64,000 nt of DNA from Saitoella complicata NRRL Y-17804 (Eukaryota > Ascomycota > Saitoellomycetes > Saitoellales > Saitoellaceae), in assembly GCF_001661265.1 (NCBI RefSeq), contig NW_017567000.1, positions 186,001 through 250,000 on the forward strand, given 5' to 3'. The notes beneath the pieces were generated by a model. That model was not told where the DNA came from and did not search any database. It saw only the letters and a program-made list of their open reading frames with translations. The stretch's first letter is position 1, and every line of letters starts with the position of its first letter. This document shows, in pieces, positions 20,200 through 30,000 of the stretch. The position numbers were made by a program, and so were the translations under genes.

Positions 20200-21006
20200 C
20201 TAGAGACGCACGGTCTCCTTTATGTTCTCCACAACCTTCAACTGCTCCGCAACCCACATCGGATCATTCATTAACACTCCCGTCTCCTCCGCCTTCCATG
20301 GGGGTACTCTCCTCTTCACGTCATCATAACTTCCTTCTTTGGCCGTATATTCTCTTAATACATCATCCGTCTCAAAGTCAACATATACTCTCGTATCACG
20401 AATCCTGCATACAACCCCGTCCAAACGCATAAATAACCTCGCTAATAGCAGCATTCGTTGCGGCATGACACGCACTCGTACGTTCAGTAGAGATGCGCCG
20501 TTGTCGTGTAGCTCGTCTTCGTACAGATCCGCTTCATCGTAGAATAGGATCGGGTCTGGCTGTTTTAGCTTGTCCAGCGGGATGTTGTCCGATGTGGCGC
20601 TGAATGGCTGGCTACCCTCAACCACCGTACCCTTATATGAAGTTGTATAAGTCCAATCATATGGCTTCACCACATCCTTGATATCCCCACTACTCGTATC
20701 CCTGCTCTGATTCCATTCCTGAGAGTACGCAACCTTCAACATTGTCTCGCCAGTCTTATCCACCATATCCAGCGCGTCAAGCGCATCAAACTTGATCGCC
20801 CAGCCCGAGGCATGCTCTATCCGTACTTCGTTATTGCCGAAAATCATCTCGGGGATAGGTATGCCAAGGCGAGAATTCGCGTCGTCGATCTCTTTCGAGG
20901 AGAGGATAGGGAGTTTCCGCGACTTTACTTTCCAGTTTCTGATGGTGATGGAGCGCTCAGAGCCGTTCTCGGAGACCTGATGTCTAGGTGGTAGCTGCGA
21001 CTGCAT
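20200..21006 (-). CDS. TIP41: TIP41-like PP2A phosphatase regulator
   Basis: Single exon, 268 aa. The TIP41 domain fills most of the protein: ITIRNWKVKSRKLPILSS, LGIPIPEMIFGNNEVRI, DALDALDMVDK, TSYKGTVV, PILFYDEADLYEDELHDNG, NVRVRVMPQRMLLLARLFMR, LDGVVCRIRDTRVYVDF, and the signature NDPMWVAEQL near the C-terminus. Tip41 binds Tap42/PP2A-type phosphatases and acts in the TOR-controlled phosphatase branch. The length is usual for the family. The gene lies directly downstream of the TORC2 subunit SIN1 on the same strand, 240 bp apart. Confidence 0.92.
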   Translation of the reverse strand: MQSQLPPRHQVSENGSERSITIRNWKVKSRKLPILSSKEIDDANSRLGIPIPEMIFGNNEVRIEHASGWAIKFDALDALDMVDKTGETMLKVAYSQEWNQSRDTSSGDIKDVVKPYDWTYTTSYKGTVVEGSQPFSATSDNIPLDKLKQPDPILFYDEADLYEDELHDNGASLLNVRVRVMPQRMLLLARLFMRLDGVVCRIRDTRVYVDFETDDVLREYTAKEGSYDDVKRRVPPWKAEETGVLMNDPMWVAEQLKVVENIKETVRL

Positions 21007-21246
21007 TTCGAGACGTTCTCGTTATATCGTGTCGGTTCCTCTGTCCTTCGTTTACGGTGTTCTTCGGCGAACTCGCGCATCAATCGTCATATGCATACGA
21101 CCGCAACCCCTGAATCACCACCAACCGTGGAAGGGTCCGCGAGAAAGCAATGCCGAATCCGCTCATTCACATCTCGGTTTGTTTAACTATAAGATACCCA
21201 GCTTGAGATGTCCCTATGTATCCACGCGTAGTCTGAATACTGCCGC

Positions 21247-23386
21247 TTATCCCTTGAGCGAGTTCATCAATGTTCGCACCTTCGACACAATCTCCGCCGC
21301 TTCCTTCGGGTTGATAGCCTCAAAGTCATACCTCTTCGTTTCCCTCGCCTTCAACACCACAAACTTGAAGTTCGCCGGGACCTTCCTTGACTGCTTACAC
21401 GTGATGATAGCGCCAATGTGGATGCTGCTCGTCTTTGGGCTCTCGAATAACGTCTTCTGCTCGGACGGCATGATGTGGATATAATCTCCATCAATCGCCA
21501 AAACACGCTCGTGTCGGCCCATGAAGCTCATAGGTTGTCGTCTCCATACTATGTACTTCTGGTATGAGGCATTGGTGATGACGGCGTTTGCCGCGCCGTA
21601 TCCCGGCATGAGCATATCTTGCCGCAGGTTGTTCGCTGTCAGAGGTGCACCAGGGACGTACGTCGGATCAATCAGCTTACGCTTGATCAACTCCAGCTCT
21701 AGTCTTCTGTTGAGAGATTCGACGGTCTTGTCGTTGGATACCAACGTAGATGTGCCCGGAATACGTAAACAATACTTGATCCTATCCAGGTTCTTTCGTC
21801 GACAGATCTGACCGAGCACTTCGGAGATAGATGTCTCCGGCATAACAGAGACAGTAGATACTGGCGCGCCCTCGGTATGCGGATGTATCCGAATTTTGAG
21901 GTTTCGAGGTTCGGCAGGTAGTGGTTTGGAATTCGCAGACTTTCGTGGCGTGGTATTCGGTGATGACACGTTGACAGCAGCCTGCGTAGGAGGTGTACCC
22001 GATGTCAGTGGTCCGTCTGTGGTCACCGCGGGTTTCGCAGTGAATTGCTTGTTCGGGTTGGGCGTAGTCGCTTCGTTTACGAGGGCTTGAGCTTCGGTAG
22101 CCTCAACCAAAGCGAATTCATCAAACCGGAACTCTGAGATGATCTTCTTCCGATCCAATGCTGGGAAATCTTCATCGGGCTCACCATCTTCTTCCACAAT
22201 CCTCAAAGTCCACCGATTTGCGTCAAATTCCTCTGGCGCCAGTTCAGGCATGAGGGCATCCTCCTGGTAGCGATATAGCGCGTATCCAATTGTTTCGGCA
22301 ACATTAGCAGTACTTCGGATTAGAACCTCCCAAGGAACAGTGGGCTGTGCTCCGCTTGGTCGGTAGATCTTCAAACGCAACGGATTCAAGTCTCCTTTTC
22401 CAGAGAATACAGCGTAATGCGCCAACGGATTGTGATCCGCAGCCTCATTCGCTTTGAAAAGAGCAGTGAGTGCACTACTAGGCTGGATAGTTGATATTGG
22501 TCGTGGCTTGGGCAAAGGCTTGTGATATGCAGTAGGTGTAGTAAACATTGCCTGGAATCCAGTATCTGAGCCGATCGTACCAGCATATTCTGATGATGTC
22601 ACCGAGGCATCACTTTCCTCGAATGGCTCAACATTCAGAGTGGCTTCGTTCGCTAATGACATCGCCGGTGACGTGTTCATCTGCGTTGCAACCATAGACT
22701 GCACGGGGTCAAGCTTACGCGCTTGATCCTTGAAGGTATCCGTCACTGCAGGAGCCGTACTCTCACCCATATCCGCCTTTGGCACTCTCGACGCACTGTT
22801 CGGTCGAGACGGCCCTGTTACAAGGACCTTCGGGGTCTTCAAATCATCATCTGCAATAGGCGTCCCTTGTGACGGTGTAGACGTATTCGTGTTGCTTGCC
22901 ATTCGTAGTGGTCTCTTCGGAAAGGCAATCATGCTCTGAGGCAACGCTATCTCCTCGTCCATATAATCATCGTCATCACTGAACTCTGAACCCTCGTTTT
23001 GCGTACTCGTCCCCGTCTCACTTCGTTTCAGCCTGCGACTTCCTGGTCTGGTGTCACGACCTGCAGGTGCCGCAAGGACTAGATCTGAGTCATCTAAAGA
23101 GTTTCTGAAAGTAGGTCGCGTGTTGTTGAATGGTATATCCCCGAAAGCTGGAATGGGCGGAGAATAACATCGTCGCGTTTGGGCATTCGTCCAACCCGCT
23201 TGCTTGTATGCCAGAGTATTCAGTGCGGCGGGGTTGAGAGAGATAACGCGTTCAGCAACGCCATCATCAGAGTTCTGAAGGTACAACGTTCGGAGGCGGT
23301 GGATAGCGAATCTGTGCGTGCAAGACTCAGCAATGGCACGAAAGCGGGCTCTACTCAACGTACTGAGGATCGTGTAGGAGCGACAT
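21247..23386 (-). CDS. SIN1: SIN1/Avo1 TORC2 subunit
   Basis: Exons 23386-23364 (23 nt, MSLLHDPQ) and 23311-21247 (intron 52 bp, GTACGT...CGCACAG) encode 695 aa. The join restores the conserved Sin1 N-terminus: MSLLHDPQFAIHRLRTLYLQ, then YSPPIPAF. The CRIM domain lies at about residues 300-430 (LAHYAVFSGKG, LRLKIYRPSG, WEVLIRSTANVAETIGYALY, NRWTLRIVEEDGEPDEDFPA). A Ras-binding-like segment follows (IRIHPHTEG, LGQICRRKNLDRIKYCLRIP). The C-terminus is a PH domain (YQKYIVWRRQPMSFMGRHER, FVVLKARETKRYDFEA). Sin1 recruits AGC-kinase substrates to TORC2 at membranes. Without the short first exon the frame would begin only at a non-ATG codon. Confidence 0.92.
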
Positions 23387-23728
23387 TTGGACGCCGACGT
23401 CTTCTGTTTACCGTTAACCAGGTCGTACGAAATCAAAACCTTGCTCTCATTCACTGCCCGTTTGACTGTATGCTGGTTCTCGTCCTAGATTGGTGTTGTG
23501 TGTTCGTTGTCTTGCGGCCTGCAGGGTCCCGCAAACACAAGCTGGCGCGCAAACGGGGCCCAGCTTACTCGTGGGAACTTGTACGTCGACATCATGCTCA
23601 GTCGAGTTCATTTGTTGAGTGTTGTCTGCCCCAGTTTAATATGCTACTGGGGAGTAGGGGACAGCCCATGATCTATCTTGCTGGCAAATCTATCAGCCCA
23701 TTGCGGAGTATCAACTATCACTTGACTA
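23387..23728. other. Intergenic region SIN1 / PRCC protein
   Basis: 342 bp between the SIN1 start and the stop of the next minus-strand gene. I see no RNA gene or repeat. Confidence 0.55.
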
Positions 23729-24781
23729 TCACCACCCATACTTCTGCCCTCCTTCACTCTTATTCTTCCGCCCCTGTGCAAAATTTTCCTCCAAACTCTC
23801 CTTCTGACTATGCGCAGCATTTACCAAAGACGACAACTGATGCCTTCCAGGTGCAATAGCCCTGACAGGTTGGGTCTGCGGTTGTAATTGTCCAGTGCGC
23901 AGCAGTTCTTCGTTAAGGTTATATTGCTCTTCGACGTTGTAGTCGATGATGTTTGCTGTGATCGGCTTTTGGCCTTTGCGTCGGCGTCCTTCATATTTTT
24001 CGAGGACTGCTTCGTCAACGCCGAGTTGGGAGGCCATTTGTGCGTGACCACCGGCTTGTGGGTTGTAATTGGTGTACGCAGCGGCAACCTGATTTGGGTA
24101 CAGACCATTTAATGCATTTGGGGCGTACATGTCGTTCGAGTCAACTAGTGCAGGCGCCGGTGTGGTATCGGCCAGAGGGGGAGAAGCCGTCGGCGCAAGA
24201 CTGGGCTTAGGGAGAGGTGTGGTCGCTATGATAGGCTTGTAGCTTGACGCGTCAAATGTACCGGTATTTCTGTCCTCCGTAGGCAGAGTAGGAAGGGAGA
24301 ATAGAGGCACGCTCGGGGCGGGTGCTTTTGGCTTGGGTTTGGGTGTGGCGTAGCCAGACTTGATCTGCCTCGGAGCAAGTGCAGGCATGGTTGTGCTAAG
24401 GAATGTCGATCGTTTGGCTTGTCCAATATTCGTTGACTCCTCTGTGGAGGAAGAATCTTCCGACGGCGGAGCCGGTGCCGGTGCCGCTGGAGCCCGCTTC
24501 GGTGCAGGCAACAGGGCGGACAATCCCGAGGCACCCCCGCCAATCCTCGGCTTCTTTTGGTTCGGCTCTCCGATGTCTTCGATGCCTTCTTTTGATAATT
24601 CTGGCAGATTTACCATGATTTTCCTCGGTCCGCCCTTCTTTGGAGGCGGTAACATCGATCCCAAGCGTGATGCTTTCTTCGGTGGAGGAAGCATAGATGC
24701 GAGACCTGAAGGTTTAGCAGCGGGTTGCTGCTGCACTTCCTGCCCATCATCACTGTCGCTTCCGTAATCGACGAGACCCAT
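23729..24781 (-). CDS. PRCC-domain protein (splicing / MAD2B-interacting family)
   Basis: Single exon, 350 aa from MGLVDYGSDSDDGQE. An in-frame ATG 15 codons upstream (24826) is a possible alternative start, but MGLVDYGSDS is a usual start for this family. The middle is low-complexity Pro/Ala/Lys with repeated LPPPKK motifs (LASMLPPPKK, LGSMLPPPKK) and related LPAPK. The conserved C-terminal block includes NIIDYNVEEQYNLNEELLR, GRHQLSSLVNAAHSQKESLE and a terminal GGQKYGW. Human PRCC is found with spliceosomal proteins and interacts with MAD2B. The fungal role is not well defined. It is divergent from ArgRS, about 125 bp between start codons. Confidence 0.82.
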   Translation of the reverse strand: MGLVDYGSDSDDGQEVQQQPAAKPSGLASMLPPPKKASRLGSMLPPPKKGGPRKIMVNLPELSKEGIEDIGEPNQKKPRIGGGASGLSALLPAPKRAPAAPAPAPPSEDSSSTEESTNIGQAKRSTFLSTTMPALAPRQIKSGYATPKPKPKAPAPSVPLFSLPTLPTEDRNTGTFDASSYKPIIATTPLPKPSLAPTASPPLADTTPAPALVDSNDMYAPNALNGLYPNQVAAAYTNYNPQAGGHAQMASQLGVDEAVLEKYEGRRRKGQKPITANIIDYNVEEQYNLNEELLRTGQLQPQTQPVRAIAPGRHQLSSLVNAAHSQKESLEENFAQGRKNKSEGGQKYGW

Positions 24782-24906
24782 CCTGCTTATAACGGGTTCT
24801 TGCGGTTCAAGGACGTCGTATCTCATCTTTCCAAATCCAGCTATTCAGGGCACAGGCAGCCTAAAATTCCCGGTCGCGTCGAGACGGCCTCGGGCATTGA
24901 CTGTTA

Positions 24907-26844
24907 ATGTTCAGGACCCTTAGACGTTCGCTGTCTATCAGAGTTCCATTGCCCAGCCGACGATCATATACAGTACCAAGGACAATGTCTATCGAGTCTC
25001 TGAGTAGCACCCTTGCCAACCTCGGCATCAAGGACGAGATCAAGTCCTTCGAGGGCTCCAACCCCACGGGGAATCCCTTCGACATCTTCCGATCGTACAT
25101 CGCGACTGAATTGGCGACTGTCTCCGAGATTCCAGCAGAAACTATCTATTCTTGCCTCGAGACCACCTCCAAGGTTGGCAATGGAGACTTGATTTTGCCT
25201 GTTCCCAGGCTCCGTCTTAAGGCCAAGCCCGCCGATTTGGCTGCGCAGTGGGCTGAGAAGTTTCCTACCTCCTCGCTCATCTCCCAGGCTACCTCCAACG
25301 GCGTCTTCCTTCAATTTTTCTTCAACACCAAGGTTTTGAACAACCTCGTCATCCCCTCCATCCTCCACGAGCAGAAGACCTACGGTACCAACAAGTCTGG
25401 TGCTGGTAAGAAGGTCATCGTTGAGTTCTCTTCTCCTAACATCGCCAAGCCTTTCCACGCCGGTCACTTGCGTTCGACTATCATCGGTTCCTTCTTGGCT
25501 AACTTGCACGAGGCTTGCGGATGGGATGTCGTGAAGATGAACTACCTCGGTGACTGGGGTAAGCAGTTCGGTCTTTTGGCCATTGGTTTCGAGAAGTATG
25601 GTACCGAGGAGGAGCTCAAGGAGGACCCTATCAAGCACTTGTACGATGTCTACGTCAAGATCAACGCTGCTGCTACCGCTCAGGAGGAGGAGATCAAGGC
25701 GGCGAAGGAGGCTGCGGAGAAGGAGGGCAAGACTTACGAGGCACCTGTTACTCTTCACGATGAGGCCCGTGCATACTTCAAAAAGATGGAGGAGGGTGAT
25801 GAGGCTGCTAAGGCTATCTGGGCTCGTTTCCGTGACCTCTCTATCTCCAAGTACGTCGACACCTACTCTCGCCTGAACGTTCACTACGACGTCTACTCCG
25901 GTGAGTCTCAGGTTGCACCAGAGAGCATGCAGAAGGCTTTGGAAATCATGGAGGAGAAGGGCATCGTTGTCAAGGATGAGGGTGCGGTCTTGGTTGACCT
26001 GACCCCCTACAACAAAAAGCTCGGAAAGGCTATCATCCAGAAGAAGGATGGTACCACTCTCTACCTCACTCGTGATATCGGTGCTGCCGCCGAGCGTTAC
26101 GAGAAGTACAAGTTCGACAAGATGATCTACGTCGTCGCCTCCCAGCAAGATCTCCATCTCAACCAGCTCTTCAAGATTCTCGAGCTTATGGGCTACGAGT
26201 GGGCTTCCAAGTGTGTCCACATCAACTTCGGCATGGTCACTGGTATGTCCACCCGTAAGGGTACCGCCGTTTTCCTTGACCAGATCTTGGAGACTGCCAA
26301 GGAGAACATGCACGACGTGATGAAGAAGAACGAGGTCAAGTACGCTCAGGTCGAGGACCCAGATTACATTGCCGATGTCGTCGGTATCTCTGCCGTCATG
26401 GTCCAGGATATGGCTGCTAAGCGTATCAACAACTATGCCTTCGAGTGGTCTCGTATGCTTACCTTCGAGGGTGACACTGGACCGTACTTGCAGTATGCTC
26501 ACGCCCGTCTCTGCTCCGTTGAACGCAAGTCTGGCTACAAGTCCGAGGATACCATGAACTCCAACTACGATCTCCTCGTTGAGCAGCAGGCTAGCGACCT
26601 CATCCGCATCTTGGCTCAATACCCCGACGTTGTCAACACTGCCATGAAGACTCAGGAGCCTTCTGCCATCGTCACCTACTTGTTCAAGATGTCTCACGTT
26701 GTTTCTTCCTGTTACGATGTTTTGTGGGTTGCGAACCAGGAGCCTGCGCTCGCCACTGCTCGTTTGTCTTTGTACTTGGCTGCTAGACAGGTTCTTTCTA
26801 ATGGTATGGAGTTGTTGGGTTTGAAACCTGTTCAGAGAATGTAA
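24907..26844 (+). CDS. Arginyl-tRNA synthetase, two in-frame starts (mitochondrial and cytosolic forms)
   Basis: Single exon; 645 aa from ATG 24907 or 619 aa from ATG 24985. It charges tRNA-Arg. An N-terminal additional domain (about 30-150) is followed by the class I core with SSPNIAKPFHAGHLRSTIIG (HIGH box HAGH) and NYLGDWGKQFG. The KMSKS loop is the variant MSTRKGT. The C-terminal anticodon-binding domain ends with DVLWVANQEPALATARL and GLKPVQRM. The first 26 residues (MFRTLRRSLSIRVPLP...) carry many Arg, no Asp or Glu, and look like a mitochondrial presequence. The first ATG has T at -3 (weak context) while the second has A at -3 (strong), which fits leaky scanning to make both forms. Strong codon bias explains a long antisense shadow frame. 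Confidence 0.93.
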   Translation: MFRTLRRSLSIRVPLPSRRSYTVPRTMSIESLSSTLANLGIKDEIKSFEGSNPTGNPFDIFRSYIATELATVSEIPAETIYSCLETTSKVGNGDLILPVPRLRLKAKPADLAAQWAEKFPTSSLISQATSNGVFLQFFFNTKVLNNLVIPSILHEQKTYGTNKSGAGKKVIVEFSSPNIAKPFHAGHLRSTIIGSFLANLHEACGWDVVKMNYLGDWGKQFGLLAIGFEKYGTEEELKEDPIKHLYDVYVKINAAATAQEEEIKAAKEAAEKEGKTYEAPVTLHDEARAYFKKMEEGDEAAKAIWARFRDLSISKYVDTYSRLNVHYDVYSGESQVAPESMQKALEIMEEKGIVVKDEGAVLVDLTPYNKKLGKAIIQKKDGTTLYLTRDIGAAAERYEKYKFDKMIYVVASQQDLHLNQLFKILELMGYEWASKCVHINFGMVTGMSTRKGTAVFLDQILETAKENMHDVMKKNEVKYAQVEDPDYIADVVGISAVMVQDMAAKRINNYAFEWSRMLTFEGDTGPYLQYAHARLCSVERKSGYKSEDTMNSNYDLLVEQQASDLIRILAQYPDVVNTAMKTQEPSAIVTYLFKMSHVVSSCYDVLWVANQEPALATARLSLYLAARQVLSNGMELLGLKPVQRM

Positions 26845-27045
26845 AGAAGAGGTTCGGAGATGATGTTTTGATATAGTCCTTGCATTGCTGTTACGCGTTA
26901 TTTATCCCGAGGGACCTGGAGTTTGCTTTTTCTACAACAAAAGGGATAGACAAAATGAAATGTGTATTGTTGTCTAGCTTATGAAGTAATCCCGTGATAT
27001 AACGCCGTGTTCCAACCCAGATCCATCATATGCATCCCAAAATCT

Positions 27046-30000
27046 TTACTGAATGGTCATCTGCTCTCTCCAGAGGTTGTGCCAGTTGAGCTCTTCGGCC
27101 GTCTTCTTAATGCTTGCCAAGTCATCGTTGAGGTTGCAGAGCTTGGCAGAGATGATGGCCCTAGCACCGATAGACCAGACGTCCTCCTCCGATGTCCATC
27201 CGAGGCAACCATCCTCCTTCTTCAAGCTCTTGAGCGCTGCGAGGCTAGAGGCAGCCCATGCAGAGACATTGTCCTTGGGAACTTCCATACGAGCAAGCAT
27301 GGAAGTCCAGCATGTTGCCATACGAAGTTCGTCCTTCCACAAGTTCTGCTTCTCCTTGATGAAGAGGGTAGCGTCAACGGACATCGCCTTCTCAAGTTGC
27401 TCAGAAACGTCAACCGTGCCCTCATACGCAGACAGATGAGCAAGGATGAGATCTCTCAGCTGGGAAGAGGACTTGTGCACATCTGCAACACGCTCGGCAA
27501 GGAGGACAGATGACCTGTGGGAAGTGAAGACGGTGGAGCTGCCCAGAACGATGGACACAATCTCGGCAGCACCATCCCTAATCTCGTCATCATCATCCTC
27601 GAGAAGCTCAAGAAGGATGATGTAGATAGAGAGGAAAGCTTCCGTGGCTTGGGTGTTCTTTGCGGAGAGGACCATCTCAGGACTGAAAGCCCGGAGAGAC
27701 TCTAGGGCCGCAATACGTGAAGTGTACTCTTTCTCTTCGTCCACATATTCCTGGAGAAGGTTGATCCAAGTCTGCAACATAGAGAATTTCTTGTCAACAG
27801 CAAACGCGGATTGCCAGATCTGCTTGAGCACAATTCCCGCAACAGCCAAGGATTGTTCCTGAGCAGGAACAGAGGTTGGGTGCTGGACAGCGTCGATGAA
27901 CTGGTTCCACACCTCGTTCATGTCACCTGGCAACTGAGTCACAGATGCATGGCTGTGAAGTGCAAGCAAGCACTTCAATGCAGCAATACGAACTTGATCG
28001 AAAGAGTCCTCGGCGATGATAGCCAAGATAGCGTTCAACACGTCGGGTGACTTAGCGAACTTGTGACTGTGGAAATCGGATTCGAGAAGTTCCAAGGTCT
28101 TCAGTCTTGCCTCATATTGAGGATGACGAAGGAGTCGCACGACTGTGCCGCTGGGCGGACGGCTGCTAATAATCTTGCTGTCTTCGGAATTCAACGCCTT
28201 CATCAAGAGGTCTGCTTGAGCCTCGCGCCATAGAGATTCACCAATGAAGTGCTCGGGCTGGTTCTGGGGATACAGGTAGCGGTCGCCAGAATCAGCCGCG
28301 AGCAATCGCAGAGCCTTGGACTCGGCCAGGAAGAGCACAATATCAGCATCGGTTTGCGCGACGGCCCTCTTCAGCCAGGTGAGATCGAAGAAGTGCGTTC
28401 CGGAAAGCTCGACAAACAGTCCTCGAGTAACAGAGTTGTCGTTGTTGGCAGTGAAGTCGACGAACTTGGCATACAAAGCCTGAGGCACGCGCTTCGCAAA
28501 GTCAGCAAAGTACTCGGTACCGACCAACTGAGTCGCCCTAGTCTCGAGCAAGAACTTAATCTGCAATAAGTTTCCGTGGAGCGCATTCTGGTTAGAGAGG
28601 TTCGATCTCGCCATAATGTCAACAATCGCCTGCGTGACTTCAGAAGCTTCGATGAAGGTTGGCAATGCCTTTGCCGACATCTCGCGAACCTTCCAAACCC
28701 GGCTACTTGAACAGGCCATGATAAGGTCCTTGAACTCATCCATAGCGGTCCATCTAGGTTCTCCGTGCAACTGAGGAGTTATCTCGAGCTTCGCAAAGAG
28801 AGTGAGAACAGGGAAGAGACCAGACTCAACCTTGGCCTCGCCAGTCTTCATCAGGAGATCGACACTCTTACGGAGCTCAGCAAGAACATAGGGGTGCAGC
28901 GACGGGTATTTCTCGAAGAACGTCTTACTAGTGATTCTCTTGTTCACGGTCGAGTAATCATCTCTTGAGCGTTTGTTTCCAAAGGCACGATTAAGGAGAG
29001 AGCTGAACAGCATCATGGCGCAGTTGCGGATCGCCCAAACCTCTGAAGAGAAGGAGGCGATGGTGAGGGCAAAGGCCTTCTCAACGAGACTGCTAGAAGC
29101 GATGGCGAGCTTGCTCTCCATGAAGATAGCCCTGATGATGTTCATACCGTGGACTTGCGGCAAGTCAAGCTTCTCGCCTTCCGCAAGGACCTTAGCAGGC
29201 TGAGACGCAACCTCCAAGAGACGGGCGAGAGTCTGGTTCAGCAAAGGCCTTGCAGGGTTCTTTTCGGCGGACAGAAGACCGGTGATACAGAAAGGCAATC
29301 CACCCGAACGACGAGTGATATACTGCGACTTGGAGATGATCAAGCCCATGTTCTGCTCGAGCCATGCCTCGGGCAACTTAGACAACTGCTCGTCATTTGA
29401 CGCAAAGAGCCTGGCACAAACCGCAACAAAATGCGGGTGCACAGCCGCGAAAGCACCGCGATGACGAATGTCGGTCAACCAAGTCTGGAACAGCTCGCCA
29501 CCAATGGAGAAGTCATTGATGGACAACCAAGACTCTCCCTCAACCACAGAGTAAGGGGCTTTGGTGAGCAGCAAGCCCAGAAGGGCACCGGCTTCCTTGA
29601 TAGCTCTCCAGGAGAAACTGGAGATAACCTGCGTGGTGGGGCCGATCTCGGTGGTCGGCTCGTAGTCAACGTCAGACGTGATGTTGCCTTCAGGAGCGTC
29701 CTGAGTGAGAACACCCTGAACAGCTGCCCAGATGTCCTGACACACAGCAAGTGCACGTTGGTGGAGAGCGAGCCACTCTGCCTTATGTTCGGCAACCTTG
29801 GGCGTCGCATAGTCCAGCTCCTCGAGCACGTACCGCAAGGCTGTGAGCTGACCATGCAAAGGCTTGGTCTGAGCGGCGGACAAGAGGTCCTCGTGAGCAG
29901 CTTTAGCATAAGCCTCGATAACGTTCAACAAATCCGCCACGAATGCAGCATTGTTGTCCTCGTAAGATTTCTCACTAGCATCGGCAAGCGAAAGGTTCCA

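Noticed and set aside
23762-23790. TIR-like GTGCAAAATTTT in the PRCC gene
   Set aside because: It lies in conserved coding sequence, has no partner repeat or TA duplication, and is a chance match to the transposon end.
24782-24826. Longer start for the PRCC protein at ATG 24826
   Set aside because: Possible, but MGLVDYGSDS is the usual family start; kept only as an alternative.
24964-26697. 577-codon antisense open frame across ArgRS
   Set aside because: It is the mirror of a strongly codon-biased gene, consists of Leu/Val/Asp-rich low-information sequence, and has no family features.
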